This document shows, in pieces, positions 48,501 to 59,190 of a stretch of DNA of 64,000 nucleotides; position 1 is the stretch's first letter, and every line of letters starts with the position of its first letter. This stretch comes from Rhea pennata. Taxonomy: Eukaryota; Chordata; Aves; Rheiformes; Rheidae. The stretch covers positions 5,905,001 through 5,969,000 of the forward strand of contig NC_084671.1 in NCBI RefSeq assembly GCF_028389875.1. Direction: 5' to 3'. The position numbers and the translations under genes were made by a program. Below the pieces are notes generated by a model. That model made no database searches. It saw only the letters and a list, made by a program, of their open reading frames with translations, and was not told the DNA's origin.

Positions 48501-51500
48501 CTTATTTCTAAGGAATTTGGCAGGGACTCACTGTCCCTTGAGTCAGATTAGTACTGCTCCACTTTCCCCACCTCCCCAAGCACCTTCTGTACTTCCTGTT
48601 TATGCATGCTTCCCTCTAATGAAATTATGTCTGTAATGTTTATACATAATTTATACACGAATATTAAGAGTTTCAGATCAATGGACTGAGCCAAGGATAA
48701 CGGAGGTTTTATTACTGAGATGACCTTTGCGGGTAGAGGCAGCATCTCTTACTAGACTGCCTACCCAAGCTACAGAAAGCAAGCAAGCTTTCCAGTATGT
48801 ATGCACCCCAAAATATGCCTGTTTTTCCAACTAACCTAGTTGGTCTAATAAAAAGTATTCCTTCTACTTGCAGACCTTGCCTTACTTTTGTGCTAGACTA
48901 TATAGACTGCAACAGCTCTACCATCTGTACTGATTCTTCATTAGGCAGAGGCAAAGAGTCTCTTAGCATTAGCACAAAAGAGAAGTAGTCATAATTTATA
49001 CACGAACAGCTCTTCCTTGTGCGGAGCCTGTTGTGGAATGCACTGAAACTTGCCCTAAAATGTCCTTTGCAATCCCATCGGGTTGCTTGGCAAAACAACT
49101 CCTTTTCAGTCGCAATCTGAGTCCACCGTCTGAAAGAAATATTGCAATTACAGACTGTCCTTTTCACATCTTCCTTGGAGGATTTACAGCCAACTTTAAT
49201 CTATGCAAAGTAATGAAAACCCAGTGCTGTTTCAGGGCGTTCCTCCTTCTGAGCCGTGGGGTCACTGGTAACTGATGGCAGCTGGTGGCATCTAAACATG
49301 CAAGGTCACACTAACCCATGGAAGGTCCTTGGCTTCTGTAGCAGCTTTCTGAAATTGCCAGCATTAAAATAAGGTGGTTTTGCATGCCGCGTGCACAAGA
49401 GATGCTATTGTATTAGTGCCCTTGAGAGCTTTTCTCTGGTCTGATGTTGTGGGGGAGGGTCTGAAAAGATAAGGCTCTTATAGTCTGTGGACATAAATAT
49501 ATATATATATATTTACTGCTGACAGAAAAAGAAAAGATGATTGTGTCTTTTTGGACAACAAAGAAGCTTCTTTTTCTGAAGCATTAGAATGCTTTTCAGA
49601 TTCTCAACTGATACATTTTTGTTTTAAAGCATTAGAGGCTCATGACTTGTTTGCAAGATGTGAATCCACGTGCAGGATAAATGCTCTTCTCCCCTCCCTG
49701 CTTTCTCCAAAAAATTCCTTCCAAAGCCGCAGGGTCTTTGCTTTGAGGAGGCCCAAAATTATTACTGGCTTTATTAGCATCCTTCAAATGTTCTTCTCTT
49801 TTCCATAAGAAAATATTTTCTCTCATAATAGCTGCAGCTATTGGGGATGGGTTTTCTGCTGTACTGGCCAGGAGCTCTAGTTTGCTCTCTGCTTTAACTA
49901 AACAGTTTTATTTTTTCTCTCACCAACTTTTTTTCCTCTTTCAACCTTAACTTTTTGACACTGCCTCAAGATATCTTTTAACGCGGTTGGTGGAAATCTG
50001 TAACGCTGCCACAGTCCTGTTATTGTTTTGCTCTGATTCTCTGATAGCCGCAAGGATGGAGTCCTGCACAGCTTGTCCCCGAGGGAAGTAAATATTGACA
50101 GATTAATTCCTCTCAGATGTACGACCCATAAAGGAGTATTGTTTTAGGACCTGCCCCTGCGAGGTGATTAACACCATCAACTCCTGTTGCCCTCGGTGCG
50201 TGTTGGGGCTTTGCGGGATGGAGGCAGGACCCTTAGCGAGGGGAGCTGGCGTGGACTCGCGCAGCATGGAGAATGCAAGCGCTTCGGGTAACCGCGAGCG
50301 TGCGCGGCACGCTGCAGGTGCCGTGGTCTCGAGCCTGGCAGCCTGCAAAGGCAGTTTTGAGGCCGTCACTGTTGGTTTACCCATCCTCTTAGTGGTGTCG
50401 CTCTGACTGAATTTGAACCGTCTTTATCGTCCCAGGATGATCTGCTGGGTCTCAGGAGATCCCAGGAGATCTGCTTTGTGTGTCGCCCGCTTTGCAGTCC
50501 TCACACTGCTGGCTGCAGCCTTCCTGCCCTCTTATGGAAAAATCCTAAGGAATTTCCTACAAAATTTGAAATCCTCCGTAAAGGATTGCCAGTAGACCTC
50601 AGGTAGAATACTGTTTTCCCTTCAGAAAACAGTTTTTCTCCATCACTTGCTATAGAGAAAACTTTCCATACGATAGTGGAATCTTTTTTCCAGAGGTATG
50701 TGACGTTTCCTTCTCCATTTAAAAAAAGAAAAGAGAAATCTATTCTGCTTTTTCACTACTTTTTATCCCTGCTCATTTTCAGCTTGTATTTTATGAAGCC
50801 TGCTCTGTCTTGTGCTGCGTTATTTCCTAAATGTTTATATGACCATTGAGCTGGAACAACTGGAGCGATGTGAATTGACACGGGCTGAGGACATCTGTGG
50901 GTTACTGAAGAGACGGTGATTTGTACCAGTCGGTTCTGGGACCCACATTTAACTGCCTCACCAATGCACACAGCTTCTGTGTTCCTGCTTCTGATTTAAG
51001 TTATTTCTAATTCTGCAGCTCTCCAGAGCATTGATTTCAGGGATGACTTTCATTCTCCACCCTTAAAAATACTTCTAGGGAAAAAAAAATCTTTTCCCTT
51101 ATGATATGTCAGGTTGTGTCAAGCAGCAGTTGTTTTTTTTCTTCTTGTTAGTTAGTGTTTGAGAGAGATTGCTGTTCGCTCTCGATCTTTCTCTCCGGTT
51201 CAGGTCTCTCTGAAAGATTGCATGCTCCCTCCCGCGCCGAGCCGCTTGGATCGAGCGCTGGTGCTCCTGCTCCTGCTCCCGCTCCTGCTCCCACCGTGGG
51301 ACTGGAAGAGGATAGGGAAGGCCTTCCTCTCCATCCTCCACAGGGAAAACAAGCTGCAGGAGGCTAAACCTGAACTTAGCAGAATAATAGTGCAGGTCGC
51401 TGCCTCCTCCTGTGTCCGCGAAACGTTCCTTTTCCCAGGCAGCAAGAAGTGCTTGAAAACTTTGACTCGTTTCGCGTGTCTGGGACGTATCCTCCTGCAG

Positions 51501-52080
51501 CTGGCGCTGCCGTCCGTTGCCCATCCTTCCGCGTCTCGGCAGCCTGGCTCCGGCTGAGTCGACGGGCATTTCCCAACTTGGGGAGCAGAAACTCGGGAAG
51601 CGGCTGAGCGGGGTCTCCCCGCCCCAGGGTGATGTGGGGAGGACGGCATCCCCGGCCGAAGCGTTACTGGACGTGCGAGGTCGTGGCAGTGCGGTCGTTT
51701 CTCCGGGCGCGCGGGGAGCGTCGGTCCGGGCGACTTCTCCGCCCGGCGAACGCTGCGGTTCACTGGCCCATCCTGGGCCACCGCCAGCGTCCTGCCCCGC
51801 GGCGCGGGGCTCCGCGCTGGTTACCCTGCCTTTCCCTGTCTCCCCAGCAATGTGCGGCGTCGTGGCGACCATCTGGTTCCCCGTGTGCGCCCACCGTGAG
51901 ACCACCATCATGAGCTTCGGCTACTCGCTCTACACGGGCTGGATCGGCTCTGCCCTCTGCCTCTTCGGTGGCTGCGTCATCGTTTGCTGCTCAGGAGACG
52001 CCCAGACGTTTGGCGAAAACCGTTTCTACTACGCCTCGGGCTCCAGCTCTCCCACTCACGCCAAGAGCGCCCACGTGTAA
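42276..52080 (+). CDS. CLDN11: CLDN11, claudin-11 (oligodendrocyte-specific protein)
   Basis: Claudin-11 forms parallel tight-junction strands in CNS myelin and the Sertoli-cell barrier. Three exons, 42276-42501, 45152-45316 and 51848-52080, join in phase to 207 residues, exactly the human length. It is a four-pass membrane protein. The claudin signature is complete: W30, GLW at 51-53, C56 and C65 in the first extracellular loop. TM1 covers about residues 7-27. The C-terminus SSSPTHAKSAHV ends in the AHV-type tail seen in human claudin-11. Intron 1 (2.65 kb) shows nothing notable beyond a GC-richer patch at 44.3-44.7 kb. Intron 2 (6.5 kb) begins with a GC-rich island and holds a direct-repeat-flanked segment near 48.8 kb. 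Confidence 0.98.
45152..45316 (+). CDS. CLDN11: CLDN11 exon 2: TM2 and TM3 start
   Basis: Encodes GYVQACRALMIAASVLGLPA and on to LIILLG, covering TM2, the short cytosolic loop (RMGHEPGAAKYRRSQ) and the start of TM3. The acceptor is GCCAACAG and the donor GTGAGG. Confidence 0.96.
45317..46480. promoter_or_regulatory. GC-rich island in CLDN11 intron 2
   Basis: About 1.15 kb of dense CpG with long G and C runs, starting at the exon 2 donor and ending near 46.48 kb. It contains a 16-base poly-T at about 46081. Many overlapping open frames on both strands come from the base composition and are not genes. It could be a CpG island acting as an alternative promoter; that is inference. Confidence 0.6.
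47223..47245. repeat. (AAAG)n short tandem repeat
   Basis: About five GAAA/AAAG units in CLDN11 intron 2. A minor microsatellite. Confidence 0.85.
48645..49006. repeat. Segment flanked by 17-bp direct repeats
   Basis: CATAATTTATACACGAA occurs perfectly at 48645-48661 and 48990-49006, around a 328-bp segment in CLDN11 intron 2. The layout resembles target-site duplications of a retro-insertion, but the insert lacks a clear poly-A or ATTCTATG tail. Inside, ACCTAGTTGGTCTAATAAAA reminds me of the 3' part of an old amniote SINE family. Family assignment is uncertain. Confidence 0.4.
51848..52080 (+). CDS. CLDN11: CLDN11 exon 3: TM3-TM4 and cytosolic tail
   Basis: Encodes AMCGVVATIWFPVCAHRETT and on to SAHV, then TAA. 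It includes the end of TM3, the second extracellular loop (FPVCAHRETTIMSFGYSLY), TM4 and the short tail. The acceptor is GTCTCCCCAG. The codons are GC-rich, matching the surrounding DNA. Confidence 0.97.
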
Positions 52081-52992
52081 GCGTCCTGGAGACTCCCCGC
52101 GGCTGCGGTCGGACGCTTTGGCTGGTGGGTTTGCTTGCGATGACACGCACAGCTGTCAAGCTCCCAGGGGAAGATTTAGAAAAGCAGCACAAATGTCTGG
52201 TAGTTTAAAGCATTATTGTCCCCATCTGTTGTCCCCTTTTCTAGAAGGAAACCTCTTGCAAACCCAACCTGTCGGTACTTGCTATTCCATCCTGACCAGC
52301 TCCCTGTAGTTGGGGTGGCTTGCGTGCCGGGGGTGGCCAGGTGGGTCTTTAGGGGGGTTGTTTTCTAGCTCACCCGATTACAGGAGAGTTTAAAGCAATG
52401 AAACAGAAACGAGAGAGACACTTTCCCACTGTTAAAAGGGCTCTGGCAGCTTCTCCGATCGTGTAACTATTTGCTTTCCCGTGTCCAAGGTCACTGCTTT
52501 GGCAAGGTTTGGGTGAGAGGGTAGGGAGGAAGACTGTACTCTCCAACCAGGCAAATGTTTCTCTTTTGGAAGAGTAGGGGATTTGTTTTCCTTTCTCTGT
52601 AAATACTTTTGTATGAATTTATTCATCTTAGTAACAGTGTCTCCCCCACTCCTAAATTCATCAGTATGAAGGAAGCAGAACCCAAAGGTCCTAATTAGAA
52701 GGTAAATAACAGTGCCTTTGTATATATTTTTAAAAGACTTAGGGGGCTCTAATCCCCGCTGTTTTCTCTTTTTTCTTTGTACAGTTCAGTTACTAAAAAT
52801 GTTATTTTTACATTTTTTAAAACTTTCTTTCCTTTCTTTCCATTAATTTGTGTTCTATCTTGCATCATTAAAGTAGCACATTTTTAACATGAAGTATAAT
52901 GTACCTGTTAAAAAACAATTCTGGTGAATACTGATGATGCCTTTGTACTTTAAATGAAATACTGTACAATAAATAACAGAGTATGTGCAAGC
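52081..52992 (+). other. CLDN11: CLDN11 3' UTR
   Basis: GC falls along this 0.9 kb stretch, which ends at the AATAAA at 52968-52973 (CAATAAATAACAGAG). A TGTGTAAGG stretch about 40 bases on is a reasonable downstream element. UTR length is inferred. Confidence 0.65.
52968..52973 (+). terminator. CLDN11: Poly(A) signal of CLDN11
   Basis: Canonical AATAAA 0.9 kb after the stop, at the end of an AT-rich UTR tail and just before GC-rich intergenic DNA. Confidence 0.65.
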
Positions 52993-54102
52993 ACTGCCTT
53001 TCTTCCGCCTTCCTGTGTGTAAGGACCTCTGTCCTTACCAGAGGCCGTAGCAGTGTAATTTCGCCGGGCGCCGGCGCTCGGGGCCGCGCGGCTGCGGGCG
53101 GCGACGTTCCCGTCCCGAGCTGCCTGTGGGTCGCTCCCCACGTTGACCGCGGCCGTAGCGGCTGCTCCAAGCGCTCCTGAGCGCGGCTGTGTCGGCTGGG
53201 CTTCGTTTCGTAGGGGACGCGGCGGCCGGGCGCGCGGCCCCTCCGCCGGAGGCTCGTGCTTGCCGCGGCGGGCGCAGTAAGTAAGTAAGCCCGGAGCAAG
53301 CCAGGGGGGAAAAGCACAGGAATAGCAGTACGGGGCTCTCCTGACCCCTCCAAGAGTTTCTTGGGCAACGGGCTTTATCTAAAAATGACTTTGTGGGGGA
53401 ACCTGGGCGAGTCTGGGGGCTGCCGGCCATCCCGGGGCTCTGCTCTCCCTGGCCTCGCTGGCCAGCGGGTACCGAGGACCGAGCCCACATCCGACCTGTA
53501 GAAGGCTCTGGGCAAGCTGAGGAAGGACGAAGGTTTATTTTGGGGGAGAGGGGAGAAAGCAAAACAGAGCAAAACCAGGGCAGCTGCGGTGAAAATGTAA
53601 ACGTGTGGGAGGAGAAAGCGGCTGAGCGTTGGCAGGATATTAGTGCTGGCAGGGCAGCAGGGAGGTTTTTGGAGGAAGCGCAAAGAACATTAAACTTTTC
53701 TAGTTTTTCAAGGATCGAAGCTCAAATACCTGTTTTTCACCCTTCCAAAACTCCCTGCTCCCTCACGGGCTCCTCCAGATCCTAGACACCCCGGGTGGGT
53801 TGGCAGGGGCCCCGCTGGCCCCTGAAGGCTTTTCACACTTGTTTGCTGACCCAAAGCCTCAAAAAGCAGTCAAATATAACGCTTTTGAACGCAAAAGCTG
53901 CTCCAGGCTGTGTCTAGCGAGGTGGCACCCCGGACGGACCAAACCCGGTGGCCGCGGCCCCGTCCCCGGCGAGAACGGGCACCCCGGGAGCAGCCCGGTG
54001 CGGGGCCGGGACCGTGGCGAGGTGACGCCGGGTGGGCACTGGCCCACGGGGGCTGTGAACCGTAATAGTCAACCTGCGCTCGTTTTCTCTTTTTTTTTCT
54101 TT
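52993..54102. other. CLDN11-SLC7A14 convergent intergenic DNA
   Basis: GC-rich DNA of 1.1 kb with CpG-dense patches at 53.04-53.28 and 53.92-54.05 kb. Open frames on both strands follow the composition. No gene recognised. Confidence 0.5.
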
Positions 54103-54108
54103 TTTATT
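54103..54108 (-). terminator. SLC7A14: Candidate distal poly(A) signal of SLC7A14
   Basis: TTTATT on the plus strand (AATAAA on minus), at the boundary between an AT-rich block and GC-rich DNA. It is about 1.1 kb from the CLDN11 signal, giving a tail-to-tail arrangement. Confidence 0.35.
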
Positions 54109-57100
54109 GTGTAAACGGATAACCATTTTTTTTTTCACAACAGTGCAAGTCAATACCAAAATCAGCCCATTTAAATGGATCTTCTACAAAGGAAATTTTG
54201 AAGCACTTAAGGCAAGATTTGTCATCTTTAACTTCAGTTTAGCACTGAAAAATTATCAGATCTTCAGGTGCTGATCAGCTTAACAAAATTTAAATGGGAA
54301 ATTCCTTTTTCTTTCTTTTTGTTTTGGTTTAGTCTTTCATTTAAAAGATTTACATTACTATGGAAATTGATACTGAGACACATTTGTCTCTGGCTTCCTT
54401 TAAAAATCCATTGTTTTTTAAATGTAAAGGCACACAATAAAGCTTTATGCATTTATTAAAATATACACATTTTGGTAAATTTAGATCTTTTTTCTTAGTA
54501 TCTTGATAATATATATATATTATATGTATAATGTCGACAACACAATCATTTGAAAATAAAAATCACTCCATAACATATCTGCGTATTTTTTTTCTTTCTT
54601 CATGACATACTACACGATCCCATTGTACAGTGCACCAATGGGGTTTTGGAAACCACAAAAAAAAACAGAAAAAAAAAACAAAAAAAGAGAATGTTTGAAC
54701 AAATACACCAATTCCATACCAGAACTGCAGAGAATTGTTACACCAGAAAATACCATCTGCAAAAAAGCAAGATATACATCAGAAAGAACAAACAAACTGA
54801 GAGAAGTTAAGATCATTTACAAGCTGAATTTGCAACAGCCGGTGTCATCCGGAGCACGATTTCCCTTCTGCTGGAGGGTGCTGGGCGCTGGGTCTTGCAG
54901 CGGAGCGGTCGCAACCGAGTGGAATAAATCCGTGGAGCGACTAAGAGCTGCTCAAAAAGACTTGAGGTATTTCCGCTCCTTCTACACAGCTCCCGGGCCC
55001 TGTGCAGCGGTGGGGTTTGCGGCCAGGCTCTGTACGGGCGGCAGGGTGAGGTGTGTGATGACCACTGAGGTTGGTGGAAAACAGATGATACTTCTCTGCC
55101 TACGTTTTCTTAGCGTGTCAGTGCACGAACACCTCCTTTGGGGGCCCCCGGGGTGGATGTTGGGGTCTTGACGCTGGCGCTCGCGCCCGCTGCTGGCTGC
55201 CCTGGCCGCGGGGACGGAGGCGTCCGGAGGTGGCCGACGCTTCGAGTATTTTGGCCTTTGCTGCTTTCTCCCGAGCGCACCGAAACCCCAGAGTTTACTC
55301 CGAGGGAACGCATAGGATCTCCAAAAGAGGAGTGTGCCAGACCCAGATTTCAGCCTGGCTCTGACCACCCTCCAATGCGGAGGAGCTCCTGGCCGCGTCT
55401 GGTGGCGAGGCCTCCCTGCGCCGTGCAGCCCGGTCGGGCGGCTGCTTTCAGCAGCTTTGGGCAGCGGCCACTCGCCACCGCAGCCTGCCAGCCTGGCCGG
55501 AGAGATGGGCAAACCCACCGGGTGCTCCGGGATAGCAGCAGCCGAAGGGCATTGCTCAAGGTGTTGATCTGGTGCAAACATGCCTGCAGATGCCAGGGAG
55601 GAAGGAACCAGGCCCTCGTCCAACAATACGGTGTGGTTGGAGCCGACACGATGACAGATGCTGGTCGCTGCTCTGTAGCAAGAGATTAAGGCTGCAAAAG
55701 GACTAACAGGCTGCGGTTCAACAGGGTACTCGGGCATGTGCTTGGGGGCCGGCAGGTGCCTAAATACCTTGCAGAAGCAGGACTAAGACGACTACCTCAA
55801 ACACAACATAGTACAACAGCTGGTAGGAAAATTGTGTCGCTCCTTCTCCCTGAAAGCATAAAGCTGGACCCGTGAGGTGCCATCTCTCCTAGGTATTTCT
55901 AAGGCATCTACCATGAAAACAGCGAAGCTTAAGTGAGAGGCGACTTTTGCTGGAGGTGCTCGGCCCACGGAAAGGTCTCACGAGTGATTAACTGGGGAGG
56001 TATATGCCCTGAAAACGCTGCTTTTCAATGGGAGGTGCCCATGATTTCTGCTTGGAGAAGTGCAATAGGAGTGGCTGGTCGGAGCTGACGCCAGACTGGA
56101 GTGTGCGAGGTCCCTTCGCAGAGGCACTGCCTGTGCCAGGCAGGCCCCGTGTGACAGCTGCACCTGGACAGCCTGGCTTTAGGCCCAAAACCCACATGGA
56201 AGCCAATCGTACCTTGGCTTGAATGGGATGGCTTGGTCACGGCCGGCCTCTTGTTTGCACCCTAGTTGCCCTGATGAGAGGGTGGACCAGGAGGGCATCC
56301 TCTGCACCCTAGCCATGCAACCTAGCTGGACCCCATCCATCCTCATCACTTCCCAAGGGGCTAGCGCAGGCTCTGCTTTTTCATTTGCAGGGCTCGAGTC
56401 TTGATTTGTCTTGAGTACTGAAGTGTTGCCAGTTCTCAGTATTACTCACACATGGTGGAAATCTTGCTTCAGTCACCATTTAATTGCATTGCATGAGCAG
56501 TCTCCTGGTTAGATGGCCAAGAGGCTCAAGGGCACACGGCGTCATCTTGCTTTTGCTAAGCCCAGCTGTAGGCCTCAGAGGCCAGGGCCTGAGTCTTGCC
56601 CTGATCACGCTGGTGTGAATCCAACAGAAATCAGTGACACTACGGAGCGATTCTGGATTTACGCTGATGAGGTCTAGGGGAGGAGTTTTGCCCCGCAGCC
56701 AGCAGAAGCCACAGAGATGTTGGGTGTCGCTGTCTGATATGGGGCTTCCTCACTCCTGGTTATTATTTATTCAAAAAGATGTTCCTCTACTGCAGTATTC
56801 TAAGCCTACTCCTAACCAGGTCCATGATGGACTCCTGAAAATTGCCCCGCTGCGTACCAGCTGCTGATTCAGAGGCGCAGTGGGATGGGAGCCATGGCTG
56901 ATGTCTATTATGGAGAGAGACAGCGAGTTGGTTCTTCCCAGGCACCGGTGTCGCAGTGAATGCTGTTCGCCCGTTGAAGTTCGGCGAGGACATTAGTGCT
57001 TTGTGGTGCTGTGACAGGCGCCAACTGATGTCCCGGGTGCTCAGCCAGCAGAGGCGAACCGCTGGACGCTGCAGGATGATTGCTCCGGCTCTGGCTGCCA

Positions 57101-58867
57101 AAGTGCCACAGGCTGGATTGGTGGGGGCTCAGCCAGCCTGCAGGTCCTGATGTGATCGGGCAGGAAAGGGCAGTGGGAAGCCAAGGCTCAGCAGTTGGCT
57201 GGGGGTCTACACACCAATGTGGTCCAGGGCAGCCGATGGAGCACCTGGGACCCCGAAATTAGGTGTCCAAGCTGCCAGTTGGAGGAGAGCCACCCAGAAC
57301 TGGCCTATTGTATCCCCCAGGATATTTGCTAGCATTTAGCTAATAATCTTTCATCTCTTGAAGAGAAGGCAAAGTGTTGCTACTGTGTCTGATGTTGTGG
57401 CTGTCTCACAGGGAACTTGTGTGCACACTGAGCTCTGTTGGATGGAGTGGAACAGGAGGGGACTGTTGTCTGGTTGTACTAGAAGATTTAACTATTGGAA
57501 CCATCTCCCTCCTAACAATTCCTGCGCTGTGACCTGTGAACTCTGGTCTCAGGCTGAAATACAGAATTTTATAGAACAAACAGTATTTCAGTATTTTCCA
57601 CATTGTATCCACCAAGCTATGATCAGAAACAGAGAAAGCTGTTCAAAGTATGAAGCTGAGATAGGAGCAGGGAGGGAGGTTTCAGCAGCTTGGTCCTCTA
57701 CCATTGCCCCATGCATAGCTCAGCAATGCCAAGATAGGACTGACCTGCATGAACTCACTGTGTTACTGGGTGGGGAGCAGCTTCCAGGGGAGCACAGACG
57801 CTTCCCTGGAAGAACTGAAGCCAGGACGACAGCTGAGACATGTCTACCAGAATTAGTGAATTATGAATTAGTCATTCAATACAAGATACAAAATGATGGA
57901 AACAGAGTCCAACCTCAAAACTATGGTGCTAACAGAAATGGCGTTTGATGTTTATTGATCATTTACACAAGATGAGTTAAGCCTAGAGAGGGTCATAACC
58001 CTCCGTATGACTAGAAATGGGCCCAGACTCCAAAGTTTAGATCTGAGATGTTCAGCTGCACTAGGATTTCAAGTTTTGATTGTGGCTGTCTAAGAGAAGC
58101 AAGACACAGACTGTTTTTTTAGTCTCTGTTCTGGGGACATTTGGATTCAAGGTCTTAGGGACAGAGACCTCAGTAACGTTGGTATTTGCATGGAGTGCCT
58201 TTGTACTGGAAAGGGGTATGGAAATGCTGCATGATGGTGCCAAGATCCCTGGATCCATCTCTAATCTACTCCTGAGATTCCCTTAAAGGTATTTTACTGT
58301 CTCCATTTGATCCCTACCTATCAGTCTATCATTCTACCTAAGTTATTTTTTCTAGGTGGTAGAAGAAAAAAATATATGTTCTAAGAAAGTGCCAAATATG
58401 TAACAGTGACTTCCCACTAGTATGGTTGTAAAGTGAATATTCCCTGTGGAAAGCTCATCTTATCCCTTCAGTGGTTTAGCTGTTCATGTGACTCCTTTCA
58501 CCTATCACATGCCCTTCCAGTTTGGCACATCTCTCCTTTAATTCACTTTGTTGGTGCTGCCAGATTGAGGGTTTAGCAGACACTAGAGGATCTGCCAATG
58601 AAGCAAAGACCTGGCCCCCTTGGCAACGTGCACCAAAGCAGGATCTGACTGGTGGACTCCAAACAGGCCTCAGGTTTGTTTTGTTCAGGGTAAAAGAGTT
58701 CAGGATGAACCTTTGTCCTGAAGGACAGGTGACCGGAAGGGAGTGGTGGCTGTGGGCCCTGACACATTAGGTAAGATGGGATTGAAAAGGGGAGCCGGAG
58801 AAGCCTTTCCGTTGTCACCCAAGGGAAGGGTGCGAGGGGCAGCGCGGCAGCCTGATTCCCATCTCCG
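54103..58867 (-). other. SLC7A14: SLC7A14 3' UTR, maximal extent (inferred)
   Basis: From the SLC7A14 stop at 58868 downward there is no other gene. Minus-strand AATAAA signals lie at 57951-57956, 56766-56771 and 54103-54108. SLC7A14 mRNAs have a long 3' UTR in mammals, and the AT-rich 54.1-54.84 kb block looks like the end of one, so the last signal is my preferred end. The middle part (55-57.3 kb) is GC-richer and carries chance open frames. Confidence 0.4.
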
Positions 58868-59190
58868 TTACTCCGGCGAGTAGTCTAACTCGTCGTTGGC
58901 GATCAAGGCCTCCGAATTCTGTTTGTGTTTGCCTTTGCTTTTCGATTTGCTACTTGTCCGATGGCTTTCCTTTGCTCCCGCCATTTGCTGGTAGGAGAAG
59001 CCTTTGTCCTCAGAAGGGCCCCAGTCCTGGTAGTTCTCACTCTCATTGGCATAGGAAAAGCCGTCATCCACAGAGAAGGGGTCAACATCTACATCGTAGC
59101 GCTGGTACGTACTCTGATGAAGTGCCTCTTCCCGGGCACTGATCTCCAGGGTGCTGTTCCACATGCCATAGCCAAAGTAAATGAGCAAGC
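58868..59190 (-). CDS. SLC7A14: SLC7A14 last coding exon
   Basis: Encodes GLLIYFGYGMWNSTLEISAR and on to LDYSPE, then TAA. It ends the last membrane segment and forms a cytosolic tail with a lysine-rich stretch (SSKSKSKGKHKQ) and the conserved end NSEALIANDELDYSPE. The acceptor on the minus strand is CACCCCTGCAG. The middle of the tail is less conserved than its end. Confidence 0.97.

Noticed and set aside
51099-51911. 270-codon minus-strand frame overlapping CLDN11 exon 3
   Set aside because: Mostly antisense to a real exon and its GC-rich intron border; no recognisable protein.
54982-55737. 251-codon minus-strand frame in the proposed SLC7A14 3' UTR
   Set aside because: The opposite strand is also open for 183 codons, and there is no domain or membrane pattern. 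Composition explains it.
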